This document shows positions 44,122-52,823 of a stretch of 64,000 bases of DNA, piece after piece. Positions within the stretch are counted from its first letter, which is position 1. Each line of letters starts with the position of its first letter. A program made the translations under genes and the position numbers. Where the stretch lies: contig CAXXDW010000003.1 of the NCBI GenBank assembly GCA_963665575.2, positions 1,116,001 to 1,180,000 of the forward strand, read 5' to 3'. Under the pieces are notes generated by a model. The model was not told the DNA's origin and made no database searches. It was given only the letters and a program-made list of their open reading frames with translations. This stretch comes from Rariloculus sp963665575. GTDB lineage: Bacteria > Pseudomonadota > Gammaproteobacteria > Steroidobacterales > Rariloculaceae.

Positions 44122-44734
44122 ATGTCCAGACCGCCCGCGGCCGACGACTCACGCGGGTCGCTGCGCAGCCGCATCAGGCGGCGGCGGCGCGGACTTGAAG
44201 CCGCAACGCGCCGCGCTTCGGATCGCGCCCTCGTGCGCAACATCCTTGCACTCGGCCAATACCGTAGTGCCTGCGCGATCGCGGTTTACTGCGCATTCGA
44301 CGGCGAACCGTCGCTCCATGCGCTCGTCATGGACGCACATCGGCGCGGCAAGCGTGTTTACGCGCCCATGCTGACACGCGCCGGGATGAGTTTCGCGAGC
44401 CTGCACCCGGGCCAAACCGTGCAGCTCAACGCCTTCGGTTTCACCGAACCCGCCGGCGCGGCGACGGTCGATCCGCGGTCGCTCGACCTTGTACTCACCC
44501 CGCTCGTCGCGTTCGACGACCGTGGCTGGCGCCTCGGATTCGGCGCAGGGCCACTACGACCGCTGCTTCGGATTCCTGCGCACACGGCGCGCCTGGTTCA
44601 GGCCGAAGCTCGTCGGCGTAGGCTATGCTTTTCAACAACTGGCCCATATCCAACCGCAACCATGGGATGTGCCGCTATGGGCTGTGGTCACGGACAAGGC
44701 CATACGCCGCTTCGACCGAACGAGAACACGATGA
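44122..44734 (+). pseudogene. fau: 5-formyltetrahydrofolate cyclo-ligase, frameshifted
   Basis: The enzyme converts 5-formyl-THF to 5,10-methenyl-THF with ATP. The first 143 residues read normally up to RLGFGAG; the conserved continuation HYDRCFGFLRTRRAW ... RPKLVGVGYAF ... WDVPLWAVVTD lies one frame over. One extra C in GGGCCAC at 44551-44552 explains it, since removing it restores the family's GFGxGxYDR motif and a 203-residue product. The restored frame ends with a TGA that overlaps the ATG of the EVE gene (44731-44734), a coupling that argues the shift is recent or a sequencing error. As written, the frame runs on into the EVE gene and would make a false fusion. Its place after 6S RNA is the standard one. 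Confidence 0.85.
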
Positions 44735-45195
44735 GCTACTGGCTGATGAAATCCGAACCCGGCGAATTCGGCATCGATGACCTGATCGCGAGCCCGGACC
44801 GCCGGACCTACTGGGACGGGGTCCGCAACTACCAGGCGCGAAACTTCATGCGCGACGACATGCAGCCCGGCGATCGGGCGTTCTTCTATCATTCGAGCTG
44901 CCCGCAACCGGGCGTCGCCGGCATCGTGCGCATCGCGAGCGAGGCTTATCCGGACCACACGGCGTTCGATCCGACGGACAAGCACTTCGATCCCCGCAGC
45001 GATCCCGAGAACCCGCGCTGGTTCATGGTGGACATCGAGTTGGACCGCAAGCTCAATCGCCTGATCGCGCTGGCGGAACTCAGGGCGTTCGCCGGCGACC
45101 GGCTCGACGGATTGGCGCTGCTGCGCCGCGGCAACCGGCTGTCGATAACACCGGTCAGCGAAGAACACTGGAATTTCATCCTGAGCCTCGAGTGA
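44731..45195 (+). CDS. EVE-domain protein
   Basis: A 154-residue protein consisting of a single EVE (PUA-like) domain, related to human thymocyte nuclear protein 1. The fold reads modified bases in nucleic acids. Clear signs are SYWLMKSEPGEFGIDDL at the N terminus, WDGVRNYQARNFMRD, DRAFFYHSSCP, and PRWFMVDIEL. The C terminus ISPVSEEHWN-type motif is present as ITPVSEEHWNFIL. Start ATG 44731 overlaps the end of the restored fau frame. EVE proteins commonly neighbour fau, and the 22-base gap to rpiA suggests co-transcription. The ligand is unknown. Confidence 0.93.
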   Translation: MSYWLMKSEPGEFGIDDLIASPDRRTYWDGVRNYQARNFMRDDMQPGDRAFFYHSSCPQPGVAGIVRIASEAYPDHTAFDPTDKHFDPRSDPENPRWFMVDIELDRKLNRLIALAELRAFAGDRLDGLALLRRGNRLSITPVSEEHWNFILSLE

Positions 45196-45217
45196 CCCCG
45201 TGTTCCGGAGGACGGCT

Positions 45218-45874
45218 GTGGACCAAACGGAAAGAAAAAGACTCGTTGCCCGCGAAGCGCTCGCGTACGTCGAAGACGGCATGTCGCTTGGCGTCGGCAC
45301 GGGAAGCACGGTCGACTTCTTCATCGACGCGCTCGCGGAGCGTCCATACCGCAAGCTTCGCCTGGTTTCGAGTTCCGAACGCTCCACGGAACGGCTTGGC
45401 CGGCTCGGCCTCGATGTGACGGAGCTTTCGGCGGTCGGCGACGTCGACCTTTACGTCGACGGCGCCGACGAGGCGACGCAGCACCTTCACCTGATCAAGG
45501 GCGGCGGCGGCGCGTTGACACGCGAAAAGATCGTCGCAGGCGCGGCCCGGAAGTTCATCTGCATCGTCGACGATTCCAAGCTCGTCGGACGGCTCGGCAA
45601 GTTTCCGCTGCCCGTGGAAGTCATTCCGATGGCACGGTCGTTCGTCGCGCGCCAACTGGTCAAGGCCGGCGGCCAACCGGTCTGGCGCCAGGACTTCGTG
45701 ACCGACAACGGCAACCAGATCATCGACGTTCGCAATCTGGACATTTCCAACCCGGTCGAGATGGAGACGCGCATCAACCAGATTCCGGGCGTCGTCACGG
45801 TGGGGCTCTTCGCGCACCGCGGCGCCGACCTGCTGCTGGTCGGGTCCGGCGGCGGCGTTGATGTCATGACATAG
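45218..45874 (+). CDS. rpiA: Ribose-5-phosphate isomerase A
   Basis: A 218-residue isomerase linking ribose 5-phosphate and ribulose 5-phosphate in the pentose phosphate pathway. Start GTG 45218 has a strong GGAGG at the right distance and gives almost the E. coli length (219). Substrate-binding motifs are GVGTGSTVDFFI, VDGADEA and KGGGGALTREKI; VDDSKLVGRLGKFPLPVEV contains the catalytic-site Lys region. The E. coli order around fau also includes rpiA nearby, so the locus is conserved. Confidence 0.96.
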   Translation: MDQTERKRLVAREALAYVEDGMSLGVGTGSTVDFFIDALAERPYRKLRLVSSSERSTERLGRLGLDVTELSAVGDVDLYVDGADEATQHLHLIKGGGGALTREKIVAGAARKFICIVDDSKLVGRLGKFPLPVEVIPMARSFVARQLVKAGGQPVWRQDFVTDNGNQIIDVRNLDISNPVEMETRINQIPGVVTVGLFAHRGADLLLVGSGGGVDVMT

Positions 45875-45975
45875 TGGCGCGATCTAAGCAGCCTGACCGA
45901 CCGCAGCGCCGCAGGCTTCGGCTCGAGGCTGGCGCATGGCCTGCTTCAATCGGCCTCGACAGGATTTGTGGAAAT

Positions 45976-46049
45976 TGGCTGGGGGACCAGGATTCGAACC
46001 TGGGTTCTCGGAGTCAGAGTCCGATGTCCTACCGCTAGACGATCCCCCA
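45976..46049 (-). tRNA. tRNA-Gln (anticodon CUG)
   Basis: On the minus strand the 74-base sequence folds as a cloverleaf. The acceptor arms are TGGGGGA and TCCCCCA, followed by discriminator G and an encoded CCA. The anticodon arm TCGGA-CTCTGAC-TCCGA gives CTG as anticodon, and the T arm contains GGTTCGAATCC. Gln, not Glu, because positions 34-36 are CTG. It lies 29 bases after rpsI on the same strand and may be carried on the ribosomal-protein transcript. Confidence 0.96.
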
Positions 46050-46078
46050 GTCGAAACCGGCCCGGTGACCGACCGATT

Positions 46079-46471
46079 CTATCTCTTCGAGTACTGGGTC
46101 GCCCGGCGAGCCTTGCGCAAGCCGACCTTCTTGCGCTCGACCGCGCGAGCGTCACGCGTCACGAAGCCGGCCTTGCGCAACGGCTTGCGCAGCGACTCGT
46201 CGTATTCCATCAGCGCGCGCGCGATGCCATGGCGAATCGCCCCGGCCTGCCCCGTCGTGCCGCCGCCGCGCACGCTTGCCGAGATATCGAACTTGCCTTC
46301 GAGTTCGGACACGGCGAGCGGTTGACGTACGATCATGCGCGCCGTTTCACGGCCGAAAAAAACATCGAGCGGCCGACCGTTGACCGTGATTTCCCCGGTT
46401 CCGCTGCGCAGAAACACCCGGGCCGCGGAGGTCTTTCTCCGACCCGTGCCGTACCAGGTTTCCGTCGCCAT
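46079..46471 (-). CDS. rpsI: Ribosomal protein uS9
   Basis: A 130-residue small-subunit protein, the same length as E. coli S9. It starts WYGTGRRKTSAARVFL, contains GGGTTGQAGAIRHGIARAL, and ends in the basic tail RRATQYSKR, whose Lys-Arg end reaches the P-site tRNA. It follows rplM after six bases in the classic rplM-rpsI operon. Confidence 0.98.
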   Translation of the reverse strand: MATETWYGTGRRKTSAARVFLRSGTGEITVNGRPLDVFFGRETARMIVRQPLAVSELEGKFDISASVRGGGTTGQAGAIRHGIARALMEYDESLRKPLRKAGFVTRDARAVERKKVGLRKARRATQYSKR

Positions 46472-46477
46472 TGCCGT

Positions 46478-46906
46478 CTACAGTTCCAGTACGGCCGGCT
46501 GCTGGGCCTGGTGAGGATGATCCGGGCCGCGCACGACCTTGAGCTTGCGGAGCATTCGCCTGCCGAGCGGGTTCCTCGGGAGCATGCCCTTGACCGCGAG
46601 CAGGATGGCGCGCTCGGGCGCGCGTTCCAGGAGCTTCTGTAGCGGCTCGGCCTTGAGATTGCCGACATAGCCCGTATGCCGGTAGTAAATCTTGTCCTTG
46701 AGCTTGCGTCCCGTCACCCGGATCTTCTCGGCATTTATCACGATGATGTAGTCGCCGGTATCCACGTGCGGCGTATACACGGGCTTGTGCTTGCCTCTGA
46801 GGCGCCGGGCGAGTTCCGTGGCGAGCCTGCCGAGCGTCTTGCCCGAGGCATCGACGAGGAACCACCCGCGCTGGACCGTTTCCGGCTTGGCCGAGAATGT
46901 CTTCAT
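46478..46906 (-). CDS. rplM: Ribosomal protein uL13
   Basis: A 142-residue large-subunit protein, the same length as E. coli L13. The ATG at 46906 begins MKTFSAKPETVQRGWFLVDA. GDYIIVINAEKIRVTGRK, YYRHTGYVGN and MLPRNPLGRRMLRKLKV are family blocks. It heads the rplM-rpsI unit; the leader lies in the 173-base divergent gap with coq7, where E. coli has L13-dependent autoregulation. I do not see a defined leader structure here. Confidence 0.98.
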   Translation of the reverse strand: MKTFSAKPETVQRGWFLVDASGKTLGRLATELARRLRGKHKPVYTPHVDTGDYIIVINAEKIRVTGRKLKDKIYYRHTGYVGNLKAEPLQKLLERAPERAILLAVKGMLPRNPLGRRMLRKLKVVRGPDHPHQAQQPAVLEL

Positions 46907-47065
46907 GCTCAAATGAGGTTGCGTCGAGGGCCGGCGCCCCCGGCCAAAGAGGCGCAATGGTACTGATCGGCAAACGAGCGCGCAAGCGCAGCGCGGCCAT
47001 TCCGGGACGTTGCGCGCGCTCCGCACGCGGCACGATTCGCGAGACTCCATGCGTGTCGCGGCCGC

Positions 47066-47071
47066 TATAAT
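47066..47071 (+). promoter_or_regulatory. Candidate -10 element of coq7
   Basis: A perfect TATAAT stands eight bases before the coq7 ATG. No good -35 is seen at the expected distance. If used, transcription would start at about 47078-47080, giving an almost leaderless mRNA. Confidence 0.35.
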
Positions 47072-47079
47072 CGCGGACC

Positions 47080-47718
47080 ATGGTCAGGCGGATCAATCGA
47101 CTGGATGCATTCGTTGCAATTGTCGACGAAGGGTTGCGGACTCTCGCCGCAAGGCCTGCCGCGTCGCGACCGTCACCGGCAGACGCCGTCGACGAGGAGG
47201 CGCTTGACGCCGCGGACCGCGACGCGAGCATCGCACTGCTTCGCGTCAACCACGCCGGTGAGATCTCGGCGCAGGCGCTTTACAACGGGCAATCGGTGTT
47301 CGCGCGTTCCGAAGCGACTCGACAGCAGCTCCGGCAAGCGGCCGCAGAGGAACGGGACCACCTGGCCTGGTGTGCCGCACGCCTCGATGAACTTGGCGGC
47401 CGGCGCAGCCTCCTCGATCCTTTCTGGTATGCGGGCGGCGCCCTGATCGGCCTGGTCGCGGGCGCTGCCGGCGACGATGTGAGCCTGGGCTTCGTTGCCG
47501 AGACGGAGCGCCAGGTCGAGGCTCACCTTGACGACCATCTCGCGCGGCTTCCGGAAGCCGACGCGAAAAGCCGTGCGGTCCTCGAGCAAATGGCGGCCGA
47601 CGAGGCACGGCACGGCACGATGGCGCAGGAGGCCGGGGGGTCGTCGCTGCCCACGGTCGCGACCCGGCTCATGGCGCTCGGCGGAGGCCTGGTGCGCCGC
47701 GTCGCACTCCACGTCTGA
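47080..47718 (+). CDS. coq7: Coq7-type ubiquinone C6 hydroxylase
   Basis: A 212-residue di-iron monooxygenase that hydroxylates C6 of the demethoxy-ubiquinone ring, the job done by the flavoprotein UbiF in E. coli. The carboxylate-bridged di-iron ligands are visible in RVNHAGEISAQALYNGQ, EERDHLAW, ETERQVEAHLDDH and ADEARHG. A hydrophobic segment around GGALIGLVAGAAGDDVSLG suggests membrane association. No UbiF homologue appears beside ubiH/ubiI, consistent with Coq7 filling that step. It is monocistronic, divergent from rplM and convergent with djlA, four bases apart. Confidence 0.94.
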   Translation: MVRRINRLDAFVAIVDEGLRTLAARPAASRPSPADAVDEEALDAADRDASIALLRVNHAGEISAQALYNGQSVFARSEATRQQLRQAAAEERDHLAWCAARLDELGGRRSLLDPFWYAGGALIGLVAGAAGDDVSLGFVAETERQVEAHLDDHLARLPEADAKSRAVLEQMAADEARHGTMAQEAGGSSLPTVATRLMALGGGLVRRVALHV

Positions 47719-47722
47719 ACCG

Positions 47723-48499
47723 CTACTTGAAATCCCGATGCGCTTTCACGCGGTCGTAGGCCGCGCGTATTTCGTGCGTTTTCTGCTCGGCGAGGCTCAC
47801 CATCGACTCGGGCAGACCGCGGGCCACGAGCTTGTCGGGGTGATGCTGATTCATGAGGCGGCGATAGGCGGTCTTGACGTCCCCGTCGGTCGCCCCGGGG
47901 TCCACGCCGAGCACGCGATAGGCTTCGTCGAGATCGATGCGCGCGCCGGACGCGCCCGCCGAGCCGTCCATGTGGGCGCGTACCAGTGCTTCGATCTGCG
48001 CGAGTTCGACGCGGCCGACCCCCAGATCGTTGGCGACCTGCCAGAGCATCCTCCGTTTCGCATCCGCAACCTCCCCGCTGCCGATGGCGGCCTGCAGTTG
48101 AATCTCGAGGAACGCGCGCGTCAGGTCGCGTCGTGCGATCCGCGACCTGAGTTCGGCGAGCCTCTCGCTGATCGGATAGCGCGCGTGCTTGCCGGCGGTG
48201 AACCGGTCTATGGCGACCTGGACCTGCTCCGGCGACAGGCGCATGCCGTGCATGATTCGCCGCGCGACGCGGACTTCCTCCTCGGAAACGCGCCCATCGA
48301 CCTTGGCCAGATGCCCCATGACCTCGAAGGTCACTTCGAAAAAAAGCTGCGGCGTCTGCCCGGCCGCGGCAGCCCCCCCGATGCGGCCTGCCACTCCCCG
48401 GTCGAACTGGTGACCCAGAAACGCGCCGACGAGGGAACCGATCGGGCCCGCGAACGCGAGTCCCAGTGTTGCTCCGACGACTTTTCCGATCCACTGCAT
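47723..48499 (-). CDS. djlA: Membrane-anchored DnaJ-like co-chaperone DjlA
   Basis: A 258-residue type III J-protein that stimulates DnaK at the inner membrane. The ATG at 48499 starts MQWIGKVVGATLGLAFAGP, a Gly-rich transmembrane anchor of the DjlA kind. A TerB-like helical domain follows (FFEVTFEVMGHLAKVDGRVSEEEV, about 45-170), and the C-terminal J domain contains HPDK in LMNQHHPDKLVARG. An 11-residue upstream extension is possible. Length is close to E. coli DjlA (271). Confidence 0.93.
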   Translation of the reverse strand: MQWIGKVVGATLGLAFAGPIGSLVGAFLGHQFDRGVAGRIGGAAAAGQTPQLFFEVTFEVMGHLAKVDGRVSEEEVRVARRIMHGMRLSPEQVQVAIDRFTAGKHARYPISERLAELRSRIARRDLTRAFLEIQLQAAIGSGEVADAKRRMLWQVANDLGVGRVELAQIEALVRAHMDGSAGASGARIDLDEAYRVLGVDPGATDGDVKTAYRRLMNQHHPDKLVARGLPESMVSLAEQKTHEIRAAYDRVKAHRDFK

Positions 48500-48591
48500 C
48501 GCGACACGACCGCTCGGCCGATCTCCGTTCAAGCTTGCCCGGCAGACAGGTCCGGAGCCATCATTCGGGTCTTTCTCCCCGCCCGAACGCG

Positions 48592-49491
48592 ATGAGCAAC
48601 GATCCTGCGGCCCTGTTCGAATCGAACCTGCACAGCTTGCGGCTGATCGCGCGCGGCAAGGTCAGGGACATCTACCGCGTGGATGCCGACCGGCTGCTGA
48701 TTGTCGCGAGTGATCGTATCTCAGCGTTCGATGTCGTTCTACCGGACCCGATCCCGGGCAAGGGCATGGTGCTGACCGCCATCTCGAATTTCTGGTTCGA
48801 GCGGCTCGGCGACGTGATCGCGAATCACCTGACGGCGACGGATCCCGCGTCGGTGCTCAGCGACGTGCGCGACCAGGAAGTGGTTCGCGACCGTGCCGTC
48901 GTGGTCGAGGCGTTGCGGCCGCTGCCTTTCGAAGCCGTCGTCAGGGGCTACCTGATCGGGTCCGGATGGAAGGACTACCTGGCGACAGGAATGATCTCAG
49001 GCGTGCGTTTGCCCGCCGGCATGGAGCTGGCCGAGCAACTGCGCGAACCGATCTTCACGCCGAGCACCAAGGCGGCTGCGGGCGACCACGACGAGAACAT
49101 CCCGATGGCGGAAGTCGAGCGTCTCGTCGGCACGGAACTCGCCGGGAGGGTCCGCGATACTGCACTGGAGCTTTACGCCAGAGCGGCAGCCCACGCGCGC
49201 GGGCGCGGCATCATCATCGCCGATACCAAGTTCGAGTTCGGAATGACTGCGGATGGCGAACTCAGGCTCATCGACGAGATCTTTACGCCCGATTCGTCGA
49301 GGTTCTGGCCGGCCGACCGCTACGCGCCGGGCGCCTCGCCCGCGAGTTTCGACAAGCAGTACGTTCGCGACTACCTGGAGACGCTCGACTGGGACAAGCG
49401 CGCGCCGGGACCGCGCCTGCCGGCCGTCGTCATTGCGGGGACGCAGCGTAAGTACCGCGAGGCGCTTGACCGGCTGACCGGGCGACATTAG
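48592..49491 (+). CDS. purC: Phosphoribosylaminoimidazole-succinocarboxamide synthase
   Basis: A 299-residue enzyme of the long SAICAR-synthase form, which joins aspartate to CAIR with ATP in purine synthesis. Motifs are RGKVRDIYRVD (ATP-binding start), RPLPFEAVVRGYLIGSGW, TPSTKAAAGDHDENI, ADTKFEFGM and IDEIFTPDSSRFWP. The E. coli type is shorter (237). The ATG at 48592 is used; the frame is open 126 bases further upstream but into the djlA region. purE and purK follow 1.4 kb downstream, with pmbA inserted in the opposite direction. Confidence 0.96.
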   Translation: MSNDPAALFESNLHSLRLIARGKVRDIYRVDADRLLIVASDRISAFDVVLPDPIPGKGMVLTAISNFWFERLGDVIANHLTATDPASVLSDVRDQEVVRDRAVVVEALRPLPFEAVVRGYLIGSGWKDYLATGMISGVRLPAGMELAEQLREPIFTPSTKAAAGDHDENIPMAEVERLVGTELAGRVRDTALELYARAAAHARGRGIIIADTKFEFGMTADGELRLIDEIFTPDSSRFWPADRYAPGASPASFDKQYVRDYLETLDWDKRAPGPRLPAVVIAGTQRKYREALDRLTGRH

Positions 49492-49524
49492 CGGGGCGCC
49501 AACCGAACGGGAGGCGTGCTGCCT

Positions 49525-49560
49525 GTCTCTTGCAACCCCTGTGCACAGGGATGCGCGCGC
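49525..49560 (+). repeat. Half copy of the 110-bp element (copy D, truncated)
   Basis: CTCTTGCAACCCC...CAGGGATGCGCGCGC here aligns with the inner left arm and left core of copy C (roughly three quarters identity, with the last 15 bases identical). The right half is missing: the sequence breaks off exactly where the pmbA stop codon begins (49560-49562). Confidence 0.6.
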
Positions 49561-50892
49561 TACTGACCGGCCACCGTCAGCTCGTCGATCAGCACCGAGC
49601 CGCAGCGGATGGCGCCGCGCATGTCGACGTCCGAGCCGATCGCCTGTATGCGTTCGAACATGTCTGCGAGATTCCCCGCCACGGTGACTTCGCTGACAGC
49701 GTGAGCGATCTCGCCGTTCTCGATCCAGAACCCCGCAGCACCGCGCGAGTAGTCGCCCGTCACGATATTGACGCCCTGCCCCAGCAGCTCGCCGACGAGA
49801 AACGCCTGGCCACATTCGGCGATCAGCGACTCCAGCGGGCCCCGCCGTCGGGGCGACGATGAGATTGTGGATGCCGCCGGCATTGCCCGTCGTCGTCAAT
49901 CCCAGCCGCCGCGCCGAGTAGCTCGACAACACGTAGCCGTTCAGGACGCCGTCCTCGACGAGTTGCCGCCGCGCCGTGGCGACGCCTTCGCCATCGAATG
50001 GCGCACTCGCCATCGCTCCGGGTATCAAAGGATCCTCGACGATATCGACATGCTCGGAAAACACGCGCTTGCCGAGACTGTCGAGCAGAAACGATGCCTT
50101 GCGGTACTGACTCGTGCCGCGGATCGCGGCGATGAGGTGCCCGAACAGCCCCCGGGCCAGTTCCGCGGGAAAGATCACGGGTACGCTTCGGGTCGCGATC
50201 TGGCGCGAATCCAGGCGCCGCAGTGCGCGTGTCGCCGCGATTTCGCCAATTCGCTCCGGTTCCAGCAATCCGTCGGCCGAACGCGCTGCCGAGTACCAGT
50301 GATCGCGCTCCAGCGCGCCGTTCTGGCTTGCGACAACGCTTGCGCTCATCGAGTGACTGCTCGTGGCAACAACGCCCGTAAAACCGTGACTGTTCGCGTA
50401 CGCGGAGCTGCCTGCGCCCGTTGTGGTCGTGGCGCCCTCCGAGTTCGCGATGCGCGCGTCGACCGCGCGCGAGGCGTTTTCGCAATTCAGGGCGAGTTCC
50501 GTCGCCGTCTCGACATCGAGCTCCCAAGGGTGGAACAGGTCGAGATCGGGCGGATCGACCGCCATGAGCTTCGCATCGGCGAGTCCGGCAAACTCGTCCG
50601 CCGCTGTGAAGCTCGCAATGCTCATCGCCTTGCCGACGGCGGCTTCGATGCCCGCGGCAGAGAAATCCCCCGTGCTCGCGTTGCCCTTGCAGCGGTTTCT
50701 GTAGACGGTTACGCCAAGACTGCGGTCCTTCTGCCGCTCGACCGATTCGAGCTCGCCCATGCGTACGGTGACGCTGAGTCCCTCGCCATAACTTGCCGCA
50801 GCCTCCGACTGATCGGCGCCGAGGTTCGCGGCGATTTCCACTGCGCGAGCGGCACAGCGCTCGAGTTCGCCGGTTACGGCGTCAACGTCCAC
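49560..50892 (-). pseudogene. pmbA: TldE/PmbA subunit of the TldD/E metalloprotease, frameshifted
   Basis: PmbA (TldE) is the non-zinc partner of TldD in a heteromeric protease that processes peptide antibiotics and antitoxins. Start GTG 50892 gives MDVDAVTGELERCAARAVE; a TTG at 50946 is less likely. Coding is normal (GAGSSAYANSHGF; GEGVATARRQLVEDGVLNGYVLSSYSARRLGL; GNAGGIHNLIV) up to about residue 351. The rest, GPLESLIAECGQAF ... GVNIVTGDYSRGAAGFW ... CGSVLIDELTVAGQ, is in another frame. One extra base in GGGGCCC (49837-49843) accounts for it; restored length is 443 residues (E. coli 450). On the mRNA the site reads GGG-CCC-G and a +1 shift restores the product. Confidence 0.88.
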
Positions 50893-50945
50893 GTGAGTCT
50901 TCGTCCCGAGGTGAGAAGGAGTTTCCAACGCAGTAGAATAGCGCA

Positions 50946-51434
50946 ATGAAACCGCTCGTCGGCGTAATCATGGGCTCGCGGTCCGACTGGTCCACAATGT
51001 CGCACGCGGCGCAGACGCTCGAATCGCTCGCTGTACCCCATGAAGTGCGCGTCGTTTCCGCGCATCGGACCCCCGACCTGTTGCACGAATATGCCGAGGC
51101 CGCCGCCGGGCGAGGTCTCGAAGTGATCGTTGCCGCCGCCGGCGGAGCAGCGCACCTGCCGGGCATGAGCGCGGCCAAGACCCGGCTGCCGGTGCTCGGA
51201 GTCCCCATCGAATCGAAAGCCCTCAAAGGCATGGACTCACTGCTCTCGATCGTGCAGATGCCCGCCGGCATTCCCGTGGGCACGCTCGCCATCGGCAGGG
51301 CCGGCGCGATCAACGCGGCCCTGCTCGCGGCGGCGATTCTGGCGCTGAAGTATCCGGAGATCGCGGCACGGCTCGACGAGTATCGAAACGCGCAGACGGC
51401 CACGGTGCTGCAGAGCCCCGACCCGCGCGCCTGA
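50946..51434 (+). CDS. purE: N5-carboxyaminoimidazole ribonucleotide mutase
   Basis: A 162-residue class I PurE that shifts the carboxylate of N5-CAIR to form CAIR in purine synthesis. GVIMGSRSDWSTM binds the phosphate, RVVSAHRTPDLLHEYA carries the catalytic His, and AAAGGAAHLPGM and GVPIESKALKGMDSLLSIVQMP complete the octameric enzyme's active site. It is paired with purK 49 bases downstream. Confidence 0.97.
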   Translation: MKPLVGVIMGSRSDWSTMSHAAQTLESLAVPHEVRVVSAHRTPDLLHEYAEAAAGRGLEVIVAAAGGAAHLPGMSAAKTRLPVLGVPIESKALKGMDSLLSIVQMPAGIPVGTLAIGRAGAINAALLAAAILALKYPEIAARLDEYRNAQTATVLQSPDPRA

Positions 51435-51483
51435 CTGCCCCGCGCACCGCAGATACACCGCTTCCGGACCGAAGGTTCCGCTC

Positions 51484-52587
51484 ATGGCCAATCCCCGAGT
51501 AGGCATCATCGGCGCCGGCCAACTCGGCAGGATGATGGCGCTCGCGGCTTATCCGCTGCGCATCGACTGCCTGTTCCTCGACACCGCGCAGAACGCTCCG
51601 GGCGGCCAGGTCGGACCGATCCATGTGGGCGCGCTCGACGATGCCGATGCGCTTCGTGCGCTGGCCGGCGAAGTCGATATCCTGACGTTCGACATCGAGA
51701 ATGTACCGATCGAAGTCCTGGAGCAGGTGGCCGGGCAGGTTCCCGTATTCCCGCAACCGAAAGTGCTGGCCGCGGCCCAGGATCGACTGGCCGAGAAGCG
51801 GCTGTTCCGCGAACTCGGCATCCCGACCGCGGCCTTCGTGCCGGTCGACGACGAAAACGATCTCGATCGCGCGGCGGAAACGCTGGGCTGGCCGATCGTC
51901 CTGAAGCGCCGGCGCCTGGGCTACGACGGTCGCGGCCAGCGCATGGCCGACGACTCCGCGAGCCTCGCGCGCGGCTGGCGCGAGCTCGACGGGGTGCCGG
52001 CGATCGCCGAACAGTGGGTAAATTTCGAGCGTGAACTCTCGTTGATCGGCGTCGGCGGCGCTGAAGGGTCCTTGCGGTTCTACCCCTTGAGCGAGAACGT
52101 GCACGCCGATGGGCAACTGGTCTGCACGATCGCGCCGTACGAGGACGCGGATCTTGCACTCACCGCGGAACGCTGGCTTGAGAAGCTCATGCGCCGCTAC
52201 GACTATCGCGGCGTGCTCACCGTCGAGTTCTTTCACACCGACGCGGGCCTGCTGGCCAACGAGTTCGCGCCGCGCGTGCACAACTCCGGGCACTGGACCA
52301 TCGAAGGCGCCGAGACGAGCCAGTTCGAGAACCACCTGCGCGCGATCCTCGGCTGGCCGCTCGGCGAGACCGCGCCGCGCAGCCACGCAGCGATGCTCAA
52401 CGTGCTCGGTGAGCTGCCCGATCGAGCGCGCGTCCTGGCCACGCGCGGAGTCCACTTCCACGACTACGGCAAACGACCGAGGCCGAAGCGCAAGCTCGGC
52501 CACTGCACGATCGTGGACGCCGACCGCGACCGCTTGCTCGCACGGCTTGCACCGCTACGAGCACTGATTGCGGAAACGAACTGCTGA
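51484..52587 (+). CDS. purK: N5-carboxyaminoimidazole ribonucleotide synthase
   Basis: A 367-residue ATP-grasp enzyme that carboxylates AIR with bicarbonate and ATP to give N5-CAIR for PurE. The N-terminal GIIGAGQLGRMMALAAYPL is diagnostic. LKRRRLGYDGRGQR is the ATP-grasp loop, and NEFAPRVHNSGHWTIEGAETSQFENHLRA carries metal and substrate ligands. Length is close to that of E. coli PurK (355). Purine genes here are likely expressed as purE-purK. Confidence 0.97.
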   Translation: MANPRVGIIGAGQLGRMMALAAYPLRIDCLFLDTAQNAPGGQVGPIHVGALDDADALRALAGEVDILTFDIENVPIEVLEQVAGQVPVFPQPKVLAAAQDRLAEKRLFRELGIPTAAFVPVDDENDLDRAAETLGWPIVLKRRRLGYDGRGQRMADDSASLARGWRELDGVPAIAEQWVNFERELSLIGVGGAEGSLRFYPLSENVHADGQLVCTIAPYEDADLALTAERWLEKLMRRYDYRGVLTVEFFHTDAGLLANEFAPRVHNSGHWTIEGAETSQFENHLRAILGWPLGETAPRSHAAMLNVLGELPDRARVLATRGVHFHDYGKRPRPKRKLGHCTIVDADRDRLLARLAPLRALIAETNC

Positions 52588-52823
52588 AGGTCCGCGCAAG
52601 CTCGCAGCTCCCACCGCTTCGACAACCGAGGACGCACGCCCGCAACACACCCTGGCCCGCAAATTTCACCAAGCCGCGCTTCACCATGGAGCATTACGGA
52701 TGAATTTCAGGAACTTGCGAGATAATCAGGGGCATCGCGCGGGCGACAGCTTGCGCTGGCCACGCCCTCGCTTTTCTCTTTCGTACAGGCGCGATCATCG
52801 CGGCCCCTGGTGAGATTTGCGGA
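52588..52823. other. Gene-free 3' region between convergent purK and tldD
   Basis: The whole gap to the tldD stop is 388 bases. This first part shows no coding signal that I trust and no clear terminator with a T-run; the second part is repeat copy C. Confidence 0.5.

Noticed and set aside
44122..45195. Single 357-codon gene fusing cyclo-ligase and EVE domains
   Set aside because: The join lies in nonsense sequence created by one extra base. The normal end of fau exists in the next frame and overlaps the EVE start codon.
45976..46049. tRNA-Glu
   Set aside because: Counting the seven-base loop CTCTGAC puts CTG at positions 34-36, which is Gln.
48997..50946. A 649-residue PmbA variant
   Set aside because: After about residue 350 the frame is Arg-rich nonsense and runs antisense into purC; the true C terminus is in another frame.
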